In this document: in pieces, positions 1 to 12,078 of the stretch | Numbering within the stretch: the first letter of the stretch is position 1 | How the letters are laid out: every line of letters starts with the position of its first letter | From: Ophiura sarsii | Taxonomy: Eukaryota; Echinodermata; Ophiuroidea; Amphilepidida; Ophiuridae | Length of the DNA: 64,000 nucleotides | Assembly (NCBI GenBank): GCA_035610835.1 | Contig: CM069447.1 | Coordinates: forward strand, 38,724,057 to 38,788,056 | Reading direction: 5' to 3' | Program-made: the position numbers and the translations under genes | The notes under the pieces: model-generated | Database searches by the model: none | Told to the model about the DNA's origin: nothing | Seen by the model: the letters and a program-made list of their open reading frames with translations, nothing else

Positions 1-344
1 CCGCGGGAGGAAATGCCTGTTCTTTACCACTTGCTGAATTTCTTTACAGTCCTAAGAAATAAACACAGGGCACTTCGAAAAAAGTGGATACTTTCTTTTT
101 TGCAGTGTTACTTAGAAATGCATTCAAACAATTAGTCTGTATGTCAAACAAGTAATGTCTTTAAAAAAGACAACGCCTCAGCTTAAACAAACAAAGATTT
201 CTGTTTCAATGGGGTTGGGTGTATGGTTTTCACAAATTATTCATAAAAGAAAGGAAATGTTAAAGGTGTTAAAGTGTAAAAATAAAGTTGTCTTGGCATG
301 TGTGAAGCTTTCTTTTTATCCCCACCCCTTCCAAATAAATATGT
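1..344. other. unassigned AT-rich sequence
   Basis: No exon, RNA gene or recognisable repeat is visible. The short open frames here are AT-rich and have no domain-like composition. It may be intron or 3' flank of the minus-strand gene whose FN3 exon lies at 2017-2340. Confidence 0.4.
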
Positions 345-590
345 GTGTAAGTAAAGTAATGTAACGTAACGTAACGTAAAGTAATGTAACGTAACGTAAC
401 GTAACGTAAAGTAACCATACGTCAATTATCCTAAAGTAGCATACCTTAAAGTAACGTTAAGTAACGTAACGTAAAGTAACGTAACATAAAGTAACGTATC
501 GTAAAGTAATGTAAAGTAACGTAAAATAACCTAAGGTAAAGTAACGTAACGTAACGTTAAGTAACGCAACGTAAAGTAACGTAAGTTCCA
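345..590. repeat. pentanucleotide satellite (GTAAC/GTAAA)n
   Basis: About 245 bp consist almost entirely of 5-bp words gtaac, gtaaa and gtaat in continuous register, with a few degenerate interruptions. Translations on the minus strand give meaningless Tyr/Thr/Leu-rich repeats. Confidence 0.9.
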
Positions 591-1190
591 TAACATAAAG
601 TTCCCTACCCCCATGAATTGCATAAACAATTAAGATTGTATGCAAATTCAATTTTGAAATTTGGATTAAGACATTGTCTAAAATAAGTAAAGAACCCATT
701 TGTAAACATTTTCATTGGACAGTTATTTTCTCCATAAAACATATTACTGTCTCTTTTCTACTTGAAAAGGTCTTTATTCTACCACCCTGTATAACAAGAC
801 ATTATTTTATCACTCTGTATAGACACTGTAAAAAATGCAACTGGAAATTATCGATTGTCCAGGACCATCCATAATTATTTCGGTCCAAAATGGCACTTTT
901 TTTTTCTTTTCTTTTTTTTTTTCTCTTTTTCTTTTTTCTCTTTATTTTTCTAATTCTCTATTCTATGATACACAATAAATTTATACAATAACATCAATAT
1001 TTACAAAATAATATAATATAATAATAGCAAGTATGTACAATGTGGCAATCGATTAAAAAAACACACGACATAATTGATATAGGCCTACATGATGACAAAG
1101 TAATTACAGAGAAATCAGTCTACGAAGACAGAGTTCTTTTTCAAATAGGAATAACAGATTTGGGTGGTTGCCGTATCTACACTTGCTTAT
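591..1190. other. unassigned sequence with a pyrimidine tract
   Basis: No gene is visible. A T/C-rich tract runs from about 896 to 960. The segment lies just 3' of the minus-strand LINE fragment and may include that element's 3' UTR. Confidence 0.35.
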
Positions 1191-1193
1191 GCA

Positions 1194-1915
1194 TCATTTC
1201 CCAACGGCGATGATGAGGTTAATAAATTTTAAATCGTGATGGTCATAAGTTTTATTGTGATAGTTCAATATAACAATTTCAGTGGTCAATACAAAGCATG
1301 TTGATAATTTACGCGAGATAACTTGACTAGCGTAAGACCATAGCTGTTTAACTAGATTACATTTGAAAAAGAAATGGTCGATATAGTCAATCACGTTGCA
1401 TGTGTGACAAATATTATTCTCTACCTTACCCATCTTACATAGTAGTACTTTGGTGGGATAAATATTGTGGAGGATTTTCCAATTTAATGAGATCAACTTC
1501 GCTTCATCGGTGCACTGTGGAGTGGCGAGCCAAATGTCGGTCCAATTGAATGAGTAATTGGGGAATCTAAGTGGCCAGAAATTTGTACACAGAGGAGGAA
1601 CATACAAATTGTGAATCATGGCTTTCCTAAAACCTTTGTTTGTACAGGTATCAATAGGGACTGAATTAAAATAAACATTTTCTCCGTTGTTGTCGGGAGT
1701 TGTAGCATTGTCACAAGGAGTCTTTGTTAATTTCCAATCAATGGGAAGCGCATTGCGGAGAGCGTAATATTGCAAAATTACGGCACCCTTATCCTTGAGA
1801 CGATTACGGAAGTGGTTAATGGAATAGAAAGAACCATCATCGTCAAATAGGTCACCCACAAAAATAATTCCTGACTTAATCCAGTCTATGAAGAATAGTG
1901 TGCCAAAATGGCACT
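1194..1915 (-). pseudogene. LINE ORF2 C-terminal fragment (zf-RVT-like)
   Basis: The minus-strand frame encodes the region after a LINE reverse transcriptase. FVGDLFDDDG opens the motif seen in many LINE tails, then come LNWKILHNIYPTK, a Cys/His knuckle (ICHTCNVIDYIDHFFFKC) and VKQLWSY. This Trp/Cys/His pattern is the zf-RVT region. The frame stays open upstream of the GTG at 1859 to about 1915 (GTLFFIDWIKSGIIFV), so the true fragment is longer than its first start codon suggests. No palm-domain residues are present, so the element is heavily 5'-truncated. The clade cannot be set from this piece. Confidence 0.75.
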
Positions 1916-2016
1916 TATGCCGGCAGACCTGTATCGTTATCGCAGTTATAAATGGATGCTTATATCTCTAAATTGGGTATATTGAACATACATTTCAACT
2001 GGAATAGCCCAATTAC

Positions 2017-2340
2017 CTTTATCAGTGGAGTTCAGCGTCCAGACTCGAATAATGTCTGAAAAGTTACCGAAAACAGCCTCTTTTCCGCTACTTGCCACTG
2101 ACCGAATCTTAACTTCGTATTCTGTCGCCGGTGGTAGATCATTAACATCTGTATTTGGCCTCGCGCCAATAGTAGGTCTTCTTGACGAACCCGAGGTTGG
2201 ACCTATCAGGATTATTTCGTATCCCGTAATGTGTGCCCGGCGCAGCCCACACGTAACTTTATCCCAAGAAAACCCCAGACTCGTGGTAGTCTTATAAGTA
2301 TTTGTGATGTTTGCTGGAATACCGATATCCGATGCCTCGG
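2017..2340 (-). CDS. fibronectin type III exon
   Basis: This 324-nt exon has an AG acceptor after a T-rich tract (2341-2344 reads gtag on the minus strand) and a GTAATT donor at 2016. It is phase 1-1, like the sushi and EGF exons on the same strand. The translation has FN3 hallmarks: a TSLGFSWDKV B-strand with its Trp, ITGYEIILIG, DLPPATEYEVKIRSV with the Leu/Tyr core, and GNFSDIIRVWT at the end. FN3 modules are extracellular beta-sandwiches of adhesion proteins and receptors. It lies about 4.4 kb downstream of the last sushi exon, so it is probably the next module of the same protein. That linkage is inferred from strand and phase only. Confidence 0.85.
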
Positions 2341-2399
2341 CTACGATAAAAAAAAAAAAAGTATTAATAACATTTGTATACATACATGTAAATCCAAAA

Positions 2400-2520
2400 T
2401 CGGCTATGTGTATACACCGTTAGCAGCCCTTAAAACACTAGAATATAATCGAGTAGCGTATCTCCCGCCCGGGGGTCAGAGTTACCCAACTGACGGCTTT
2501 GACCGGGAAGGCCAGCTCAA
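2400..2520. other. unassigned sequence beside the FN3 exon
   Basis: No gene is seen. On the minus strand this would be the intron upstream of the FN3 exon. It contains a short GC-rich patch near 2465-2525. Confidence 0.4.
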
Positions 2521-2529
2521 ACTACCGGG

Positions 2530-2845
2530 CTAAAAAAATCGAAGTGAAGAGAAGGAAAAAGGGAAGAGAGGGGGAGAAAAGGTGAAGGAAAGGGAAAAGG
2601 GGAAAGAAAGGAAGAAGAGGAAGAGAAAAGAGAGAAGGGGAGGGAAAGGTAACGAAAGGAAATGGGGAAGAGGAATATTAAAGGGAAGGAAAGGGAAAAG
2701 GAAAAGGAAAAGGAAAGAGAAAAACGAATGGTAGGACGGAAAGAGGGGGAAGGAAAATAATTGTGTAGATAGTTGACAAGGAAGTGAAAAGAAGTGATAA
2801 GAAGTGAACATCGAAAAGAAAGTTGGAGAAGAGAAACCATCCAAA
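2530..2845. repeat. polypurine (GAAAGG-type) low-complexity tract
   Basis: More than 250 bp of almost pure A/G on the plus strand with irregular gaaagg, aaggaa and ggaaaa words. Open frames on the minus strand here are Ser/Phe/Leu/Pro-only artefacts of the tract. Long purine tracts can form triplex DNA and often stall assembly; a gap follows 50 bp later. Confidence 0.9.
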
Positions 2846-2898
2846 CACTTGATGATTTAATGTGTAAGCGTGCACTACGTAATTTCAGCGACTTTCAA

Positions 2899-2998
2899 NN
2901 NNNNNNNNNNNNNNNNNNNNNNNNNNNNNNNNNNNNNNNNNNNNNNNNNNNNNNNNNNNNNNNNNNNNNNNNNNNNNNNNNNNNNNNNNNNNNNNNNN
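2899..2998. other. assembly gap (100 N)
   Basis: Exactly 100 N, the conventional placeholder for a gap of unknown size. It marks the left edge of the sushi-exon tandem array, so array units may be missing here. Confidence 0.98.
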
Positions 2999-3326
2999 AT
3001 TAATCCTACTTTGCTCAATGACAAATTAACTGGAATTGAATTTCATCTCACATCACACCCATCTTGATCCCAAACTAACCACCATCCCCGCCGACACACC
3101 TATCCCCACCCATACCACCACACCCGATACAAGTACCGCACTTCGAACCGTAACCCAACCTAGGACAAACACTAACAACATGGTTACCCCGTGATTTTTT
3201 TGTGTTTACAGAATAATCTCTAGGAGCGTAAACCATCATTGGCCGATTTAAAATAAATATACAATTGATCAATAATTTTTATATATTGATATAAAGGTTT
3301 TAAATGATGTCAGTCCTGAATAAGAA
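2999..3326 (-). repeat. internally deleted partial array unit
   Basis: This short unit fragment joins the ccccgtgattttttt block directly to tgtttacagaataatctc, skipping more than 1 kb including the exon. A normal unit follows at 3327. Confidence 0.7.
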
Positions 3327-4387
3327 TTAATCCTGTTTTGCTCAATGTCAAATTGACTGGAATTGAATTGAATTTCATGTCACATCACACCCATCTTGAT
3401 CCCAAACCAACCACCATCCCCACCGACACACCCATCCCCACCCTATACCACCCCACCCAGCCCATACATGTACCTCACTTTGAACCTTAACCCAACCTAG
3501 CACAAACACTAACAACAAGATTACCCCGTGATTTTTTTCGCGCTAGGTCTTTCCCGGTCCGTGTCAACTATTTCGTCGGTTTTTTTCTCCGTTTTTACAC
3601 TCACTAGTCATCAAAATGTGATAGGCGAAAAAGCAACAACTTTATTTTGTCTACAATGAAAATATTGCCTGTTTTTGGTTAAAGTCCACCTTTCTAATTA
3701 ATATGAAGCGTTACAATCAACACACAGGCACCTCTTGTTCATGTTAGATTCGCTGCACGGAGGCCTAAGTCAAACAGGTGTATTGATTTTTCTGTATAAA
3801 ATAAATAACATCGCCGCCCGTTAGTTTATATTGACATGAATCCTTATAGTCAACAATTTACAAAGGAAGGGAGAGGAGTAATTTACTTGACAAATGTTGT
3901 ACTTTTGGATTCAAACGTAGAAATATGATGACGCAGCCCTACGTGCGTGGTTCTGATATGTAGGCCTATTAATTGTTCATGTCCATGTTATTAAAAGATT
4001 AGTTCCATTAACCAAGACATTATGCCTCGCATTAACCAATAAATACAACAAATGGCTCATATCCAATTGGGTATATGGGCAGCATGCCACAGGAAAAACC
4101 CTATTGTAATGTTAATCACATGTTGTGGGTCCCTTGGTTCATAAAACACATCAGAATGGAACTTAATTCAGAAATAGTTTGCCCTGAGACCCTTCAAATT
4201 CAAACACATTTTTAAATAGAGTTGTTTGTTATTCTTCTCATAGTGTGTTCATGCTTATGCTAAAATGGGCCGAAACTTTTAAAAACGGGCGACTTTGAGA
4301 AACATATCGCACCAATTTCATTAAAATATTTCAATGTTTATTTAACAGTTATCATCAATAGCATACATACATGTATAGAAACTTTAA

Positions 4388-6727
4388 GAGTCATCTCAGG
4401 TAAATATCGAGTAAAGGTGGCAAAGCTCGCCGATTTTTTTTTTTTTCCTGGCCAGGTTGAAGTTCTTTGGAAGCATATCAGAAAAACGAGATTAGTTTGT
4501 TAATCTTTTACTCGTTGCCATGGCAACAGCCCAATTTAGATTTTAGCCATTTTTTGTCAATATCAGTTAGAAATAGTCGAAATTTACCGCACATTCGTTA
4601 TCTTATTGCAGCAATATGCAAGATTTTTTTTCAAAAGTAGCTATTACTTGATAAAAAACACATCGTTATACTTTAAACACAAATTAAAAAAAAAATTAAA
4701 AAAAATTGTTTTGATGTATTTTCTGACCTGGCAACACTGCTAGTTTTGACATATTAAGAAAAGTGATATTTTAGCCTATCTTTGCATCTCGTAAAAACTA
4801 CTTTTCAGGGCACTCAGGATATTGTCCTCATAGGTGCAGGAAGGGATGACTTTACCCTACTCATATCTGATGAAAACAGCTTGGGGTATTATATACTTTA
4901 ACGGCAGTGTTGCCAGATAATGACGCATTTTGGAAAAATTACAATATTTCGTTTGTTACAAATAATGACATTCATTTTGATACTGAAGCCATTTTATTAC
5001 GACAAATTGGATTTAGTATATACCAGATGTTCCAGGGACTTCCATAGAAAATGGCCGCCAAAAATGGTAAAATTCCATATATTGGCATATATAAACCAAC
5101 ATGTATGATCAGAGTAAAGTTTTAACAATGGGATGTATGTATTAGACCACTAGAAACTCATACCTAGTATTTTTACTTTGTTCACATATTTTAAAATCAA
5201 AATGGCCGCCAAATTAATGGCCGAAATTGGTCAAAAGTGGTCAAAATTCCATGAAATAGGCTAATATCAACTGAAATGTATGATAAAAATATAATTTTAA
5301 CGATGGGATGCATGTGTCAGACCACTAGTAGCTCATTTCCAGTATTTTTGTTTTGTTAACACAGTTCAAAATCCAAAATGGCCCCTAAAATGGTTCCCGA
5401 AGTGGCTGAAAATTTGACAAATTCCATAAAATGGGATAATATTAACCTAAATTTACGATGAAAATTTAGTTTTAATGGTGGGATGTATGTATTAGACCAC
5501 TAATAACTCATACCCAGTATTTATTTAAATTTTTAACATAGTTCAAAATCCAAAATGGATGCCAAAATGGCCCCCAAAATGGTTCCCGAGGTTGCTGCAA
5601 AAATTGTCAAATTCCATTAAATGGGATAATATCAACCTAAATGTATGATGAAAATATAGTTTTAAGGATGGGATGTATGTATTAGACCACTAGTAACTCA
5701 TATCTAGTATTTTTGCTTTGTTAACATACTTTAAAATCCAAAATGGCCCCATAGTGGGTCCCAAGATTGCTATATGTCATTTTATGAGATTTGACCTGTT
5801 TTGGCAGCTGTTTTGGCGGCCATTTTGGACGCCATCTTGGATATCTGGAGAGCATCCCATTTTGTTTCACTGTTAACATCTAAAATGTGTTTAAGGACCC
5901 TAAAAGAGACCTAAAAAGTTGGTTTGGTTTAGTACTGGGGGGTGCACGTGCACTCCCCTGTGCATACCCGACTAATATACGAAATCAAAATATCTGAATA
6001 TAGCAATGTTGCCGAACTGTGAACTTTCTGGCAACAAGAGTAGAAGTATATGCCCTATATTACCACCTGCTTTATTTAACGGGTATCTATGGAAGTCCCT
6101 GGAACATCTGGTATATACTAACTCCAATTTGTCGTAATAAAATGGCTTCAGTATCAAAATGAATGTCATTATTTGTAACAAACGAAATATTGTAATTTTT
6201 CCAAAATGCGTCATTTTCTGGCAACACTGCCGTTAAAGTATATAATACCCCAAGCTGTTTTTATCAGATATGAGTAGGGTAAAGTCATCCCTTCCTCCAC
6301 CTATGAGGACAATATCCTGAGTGCCCTGGCAAGTAGTTTTTACGAGATGCAAAGATAGGCTAAAATATCAATTTTCTTAATATGTCAAAACTAGCAGTGT
6401 TGCCAGGTCAGAAAATACATTTTTTTTTTAAATTTGTGTCTAAAGTATAAAGATGTGTTTTTATCAAGTAATAGCTACTTTTGAAAAAAAATCTTACATA
6501 TTGCTGCAATAAGATAACGAATGTGCGGTAAATTTCGACTATTTTTAACTGATATTGACCAAAAATGGCTAAAATCTAAATTGGGCTGTTGCCATGGCAA
6601 CGAGTAAAAGATTAACAAACTAATCTCGTTTTTCTGATATGCTACCAAAGTACTTCAACCTGGCCAGGAAAAAAAAAAAAATCGGCGAGCTTTGCCACCT
6701 ATACTCGATATTTACCTGAGATGACTC
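4388..6727. mobile_element. foldback DNA transposon with 0.65-kb TIRs and TTAA target duplication
   Basis: Left arm 4388-5048 and right arm 6086-6727 are near-perfect inverted repeats starting gagtcatctcagg. The flanks are ttaa at 4384-4387 and 6728-6731. Other array units read gaaaatttaacacg at this point, so one TTAA was duplicated on insertion. A TTAA target with purine-first termini fits the Kolobok superfamily; piggyBac also uses TTAA but normally has other ends. No transposase is visible, so the element is non-autonomous. Short open frames inside the two arms are mirror copies of each other and not genes. Confidence 0.85.
5049..5770. repeat. internal minisatellite of the TTAA element (about 175-190 bp, four copies)
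   Basis: Between the inverted arms a degenerate monomer recurs, marked by agaccacta near 5144, 5319, 5494 and 5684. Each copy also carries caaaatggcc words and tgggatgtatgtatt. Confidence 0.8.
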
Positions 6728-6759
6728 TTAACACGTATATGTAGTAGTAAGACAAAAAC

Positions 6760-6963
6760 CAACACACATAGTGGTCGATATGTCAGGAATAAATGGAAAA
6801 AATGGCTCTGAACCATCTCCTGGATCTGTGCATGTTCCTATTGCATCACCAGATAATGCATAACCCTCAGTGCAGCTGAACGTCAGCGTTTGTCCAACAG
6901 GGATTATGTCGATATCAGGAGAGCGCAAACCGTTCGTTGGTGCATCTGGAGCTGTACATTGTG
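6760..6963 (-). CDS. sushi/CCP exon, array copy 1 (3'-most, weakened donor)
   Basis: This 204-nt phase 1-1 exon encodes a complete sushi (CCP/SCR) module with four Cys: C1 in QCTAPDAP, C2 in LTFSC, C3 in IGTC and C4 in TTMC, with spacings of 27, 13 and 21 residues. The motifs PTNG, VGQTLTFSC and GYALSG are typical of the family. The usual Trp between C3 and C4 is absent; the stretch is Phe-rich. CCP modules mediate protein-protein contacts in complement regulators and adhesion proteins. Unlike the other nine copies, the donor is gttttt instead of gtaagt because 4 bp are missing beside the exon, so splicing from this copy may fail. The TTAA transposon ends 32 bp away. Confidence 0.85.
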
Positions 6964-8354
6964 CTATAACAAAATTGGTTGAAGTGGTAAGATTAGGGAA
7001 TTACCGACTTTTAAATTCAAATTTATGCATTATGCAATAGGAATATGATTAAGAAATTTCCAATAGGGTGATATGCATTATAGATTCATGCAATGATTTA
7101 ATGCAATTAACTGATTGTTTATTTTCAGATTGTGTAATTTGTGTTTACAGAATAATCTCTAGGATCGTAAACCATTGCTTGCCGATTTAAAATAAACATA
7201 TCATTTATCAATAATGATTAATAAAATATTATAAAGGTTTTAAATGATGTCATTCCTGAATAAGAATTAATCCTACTTTGCTCAATGTCAAATTGACTGG
7301 AATTGAATTTCATGTCACATCACACCAATCTTGATCTCAAACCAACCACCATCCTCGCCGACACACTCATCCCCACCCTATACCACCCCACCCAGCCCAT
7401 ACATGTACCTCACTTTGAAGATTAACCAAACCTAGCACAAACACTAACAACAAGGTTACCCCGTGAATTTTTTCGCACTAGGTCTTTCCCGGTCCGTGTC
7501 AACTATTTCGTCGGGTTTTTTCTCCGTTTTTACACTCACTAGTCATCAAAATGTGATAGGCGAAAAAGCAACAACTTTATTTTGTCTACAATGAAAATAT
7601 TGCCTGTTTTTGGTTAAAGTCAACCTTTCTAATTAATATGAAGTGTTACAATCAACACACAGGCACCGCTTGTTCATGTTAGATTCGCTGCACGGAGGCC
7701 TAAGTCAAACAGGTGTATTGATTTTTCTGTATAATATAAACAACATCGCCGCCCGTTGGTTTATATTGACATGAATTCTTATAGTCAACAATTTACATAG
7801 GAAGTGAGAGGAGTAATTTACTTGACAAATGTTGTACTTTTGGATTCAAACGTAGAAAAATGATGACGCGGTCCTGCGTGCGTGGTTCTGATATGTAGGC
7901 CTATTAATTGTTCATGTCCATGTTATTAAAAGATTTGTTCCATTAACCAAGACATTATGCCTCGCATTAACCAATAAATAAAACAAATGGCTCATATCCA
8001 ATTGGGTATATGGGCAGCATACCACAGGAAAAACCCTATTGTAAAGTTAATCACATGTTGTGTGTCCCTTGGTTCATAAAACACATCAGAATCGAACTTA
8101 ATTCAGAAATAGTTTGCCCGGAGACCCTTCAAATTCAAACACATTTGTAAATAGAGTTGTTTGTTATTCTTCTCATAGTGTGTTCATGCTTATGCTAAAA
8201 TGGCCCGAAACTTTTAAAAACGGGCGACTTTGAGAAATATATCGCACCAATTTCATTAGAATAATTCAATGTTTATTTAACAGTTATCATCAATAGCATA
8301 CATACATGTATAGAAAATTTAACACGTACATGTAGTAGTAAGACAAAAACTTAC

Positions 8355-8558
8355 CAACACACATAGTGGTCGATATGTCAGGAATAAATGGAAAGAATGG
8401 CTCTGAACCATCTCCTGGATCTGTGCATGTTCCTATTGCATCACCAGATAATGCATAACCCTCAGTGCAGCTGAACGTCAGCGTTTGTCCAACAGGGATT
8501 ATGTCGATATCAGGTGAGCGCAAACCGTTCGTTGGTGCATCTGGCGCTGTACATTGTG
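8355..8558 (-). CDS. sushi/CCP exon, array copy 2
   Basis: A 204-nt phase 1-1 exon with a tatag acceptor at its high-coordinate end and a gtaagt donor at 8354. It encodes the same four-Cys module as copy 1 with no change seen after the Leu preceding RSPDIDII. The consensus donor makes it a functional candidate. Confidence 0.9.
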
Positions 8559-9949
8559 CTATAACAAAATTGGTTGAAGTTGTAAGATTATGGAATTACC
8601 GACTTTTGAATTCAAATTTATGCATTATGCAAAAGGAATATGATTAAGAAATTTCCAATAGGGTGATATGCATTATAGATTCATGCAATGATTTACTGCA
8701 ATTAACTGATTGTTTATTTTCAGATTGTGTAATTTGTGTTTACAGAATAATCTCTAGGATCGTAAACCATTGCTTGCCGATTTAAAATAAACATATCATT
8801 TATCAATAATGATTAATAAAATATTATAAAGGTTTTAAATGATGTCATTCCTGAATAAGAATTAATCCTACTTTGCTCAATGTCAAATTGACTGGAATTG
8901 AATTTCATGTCACATCACACCCATCTTGATCCCAAACCCACCACCATCCCCGCCGACACACCCATCCCCACCCTATACCACCCCACCCAGCCCATACATG
9001 TACCTCACTTTAAAGATTAACCAAACCTAGCACAAAAACTAACAATAAAGGTTACCCCGTGAATTTTTTCGCACTAGGTCTTTCCCGGTCCGTGTCAACT
9101 ATTTCGTCGGGTTTTTCTCCGTTTTTACACTCACTAGTCATCAAAATGTGATAGGCGAAAAAGCAACAACTTTATTTTGTCTACAATGAAAATATTGCCT
9201 GTTTTTGGTTAAAGTCCACCTTTCTGATTAATATGAAGTGTTACAATCAACACACAGGCACCGCTTGTTCATGTTAGATTCGCTGCACGGAGACCTAAGT
9301 CAAACAGGTCTATAGATTTTTCTGTATAAAATAAACAACTTCGCCGGCCGTTGCTTTATATTGACATGAATCCTTATAGTCAACAATTTACAAAAGAAGT
9401 GAGAGGAGTAATTTACTTGACAAATGTTGTACTTTTGGATCCAAACGTAGAAAAATGATGACGCAGCCCTACGTGCGTGGTTCTGATATGTAGGCCAATT
9501 AATTGTTCATGTCCATGTTATTAAAAGATTTGTTCCATTAACCAAGACATTATGCCTCGCATTAACCAATAAATAAAACAAATGGCTCATATCCAATTGG
9601 GTATATGTGCAGCAAGCCACAGGAAAAACCCTATTGTAATGTTAATCACATGTTGTGGGTCCCTTGGTTCATAAAACACATCAGAATAGAACTTAATTCA
9701 GAAATAGTTTGCCCGGAGACCCTTCAAATTCAAACACATTTTTAAATAGAGTTGTTTGTTATTCTTCTCATAGGTATGTTCATGCTTATGCTAAAATGGC
9801 CCGAAACTTTTAAAAGGGGGGACTTTTTGAAACATATCGCACCAATTTCTTTAGAATAATTCAATGTTTATTTAACAGTTATCATCAATAGCATACATAT
9901 ATGTATAGAGAATTTAACACGTAAATGTATTAGTAAGACAAAAACTTAC

Positions 9950-10156
9950 CAACACACATAGTGGTCGATATGTCAGGAATAAATGGAAAGAATGGCTCTG
10001 AACCATCTCCTGGATCTGTGCATGTTCCTATTGCATCACCAGATAATGCATAACCCTCAGTGATGCAGCTGAACGTCAGCGTTTGTCCAACAGGGATTAT
10101 GTCGATATCAGGTGAGCGCAAACCGTTCGTTGGTGCATCTGGCGCTGTACATTGTG
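9950..10156 (-). CDS. sushi/CCP exon, array copy 3 (one-residue insertion)
   Basis: A 207-nt exon. A 3-bp insertion adds an Ile right after the second Cys (FSCITEGYAL instead of FSCTEGYAL). Frame, both splice sites and all four Cys are kept. An in-frame indel in an otherwise identical module is compatible with coding constraint but does not prove it. Confidence 0.9.
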
Positions 10157-10390
10157 CTATAACAAAATTGGTTGAAGTTGTAAGATTAGGGAATTACTGA
10201 CTTTTAAATTCAAATTTATGCATTATGCAATAGGAATATGATTAAGAAATTTCCAATAGGGTGATATGCATTATAGATTCATGCAATGATTTAATGCAAT
10301 TAACTGATTGTTTATTTTCAGATTGTGTAATTTGTGTTTACAGAATAATCTCTAGGATCGTAAACCATTGCTTGCCGATTTAAAATAAAC

Positions 10391-11040
10391 ATATAATTTA
10401 TCAATAATGATTAATAAAATATTATAAAGGTTTTAAATGATGTCATTCCTGAATAAGAATTAATCCTACTTTGCTCAATGTCAAATTGAATTTCATGTCA
10501 CATCACACCCATCTTGATCCCAAACCAACCACCATCCCCGCCGACACACCCATCCCCACCCTATACCACCCCACCTAGCCCATACATGTACCTCACTTTA
10601 AAGATTAACCAAACCTAGCACAAACACTAACAACAAGGTTACCCCGTGAATTTTCGCACTAGGTCTTTCCCGGTCCGTGTCAACTATTTCGTCGGGTTTT
10701 TTCTAATTTATCAATAATGATTAATAAAATATTATAAAGGTTTTAAATGATGTCATTCCTGAATAAGAATTAATCCTACTTTGCTTAATGTCATCTTGAC
10801 TGGAATTGAATTTCATGTTACATCACACCCATCTTGATCCCAAACCAACCACCATCCCCGCCGACACACCCATCCCCGCCGACACACCCATCCCCACCCT
10901 ATACCACCCCACCCAACGCATTCATGTACCTCACTTTGAACCTTAACCCAACCTAGCACAAACACTAACAACAAGGTTACCCCGTGAATTTTTTCGCGCT
11001 AGGTCTTTCCCGGTCCGTGTGAACTATTTCTTCGGGTTTT
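10391..11040 (-). repeat. partial unit duplication inside the sushi array
   Basis: About 320-330 bp of intron (aatttatcaataatgatt through the cggtccgtgt block) occur twice in a row, joined at about 10703-10706 after gggttttttct. This accounts for the long 1925-bp spacing between copies 3 and 4. The second part also doubles a short ccccgccgacacacccat word near 10856-10890. Confidence 0.85.
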
Positions 11041-11874
11041 GTCTCCGTTTTTACACTCACTAGTCATCAAAATGTGATAGGTGAAAAAAGCAACAACTTT
11101 ATTTGTCTACAATGATAATATTGCCTGTTTTTGGTTAAAGTCCACCTTTATGATTAATATGAAGTGTTACAATCAACACACAGGCACCGCTTGTTCATGT
11201 TAGATTCGCTGCACGGAGGCCTAAGTCAAACAGGTGTATTGATTTTTCTGTATAAAATAAACAACATCGCCGCCCGTTGGTTTTTATTGACATGAATTCT
11301 TATAGTCAACAATTTACAAAGGAAGTGGGAGGAGTAATTTACTTGACAAATGTTGTACTTTTGGATTCAAACGTAGAAAAATGATGACGCAGCCCTACGT
11401 GCGTGGTTCTGATATGTAGGCCTATTAATTGTTCATGTCCATGTTATTAAAAGATTTGTTCCATTAACCAAGACATTATGCCTCGCATTAACCAATAAAT
11501 AAAACAAATGGCTCATATCCAATTGGGTATATGGGCAGCATGCCACAGGAAAAACCCTATTGTAAAGTTAATCACATGTTGTGGGTCCCTTGGTTCATAA
11601 AACACATCAGAATGGAATTTAATTCAGAAATAGTTTGCCCGGAGACCTTTCAAATTCAAACACATTTTTAAATAGAGTTGTTTGTTATTCTTCTCATAGT
11701 GTGTTCATGCTTATGCTAAAATGGCTCGAAACTTTTAAAACGGGCGACTTTGTGAAACATATCGCACCAATTTCTTTAGAATAATTCAATTTTTATTTAA
11801 CAGTTATCATCAATAGCATACATACATGTATAGAAAATTTAACACGTATATGTATTAGTAAGACAAAAACTTAC

Positions 11875-12078
11875 CAACACACATAGTGGTCGATATGTCA
11901 GGAATAAATGGAAAGAATGGCTCTGAACCATCTCCTGGATCTGTGCATGTTCCTATTGCATCACCAGATAATGCATAACCCTCAGTGCAGCTGAACGTCA
12001 GCGTTTGTCCAACAGGGATTATGTCGATATCAGGTGAGCGCAAACCGTTCGTTGGTGCATCTGGAGCTGTACATTGTG
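11875..12078 (-). CDS. sushi/CCP exon, array copy 4
   Basis: A 204-nt phase 1-1 exon with intact acceptor and gtaagt donor. It encodes the consensus array module with four Cys and no visible amino-acid change in the RSPDIDII to TTMCV region. Confidence 0.9.

Noticed and set aside
237..699. Tyr/Thr/Leu repeat frames on the minus strand
   Set aside because: Direct reading of the pentamer satellite.
2517..2875. Ser/Phe/Leu/Pro-rich frames on the minus strand
   Set aside because: Translation of a polypurine tract; overlapping frames are all similarly low in complexity.
4920..6214. Matching frames MTHFGKITIF in both arms of the TTAA element
   Set aside because: They are the same arm read twice because the arms are inverted copies; composition is not protein-like and no transposase motif is present.
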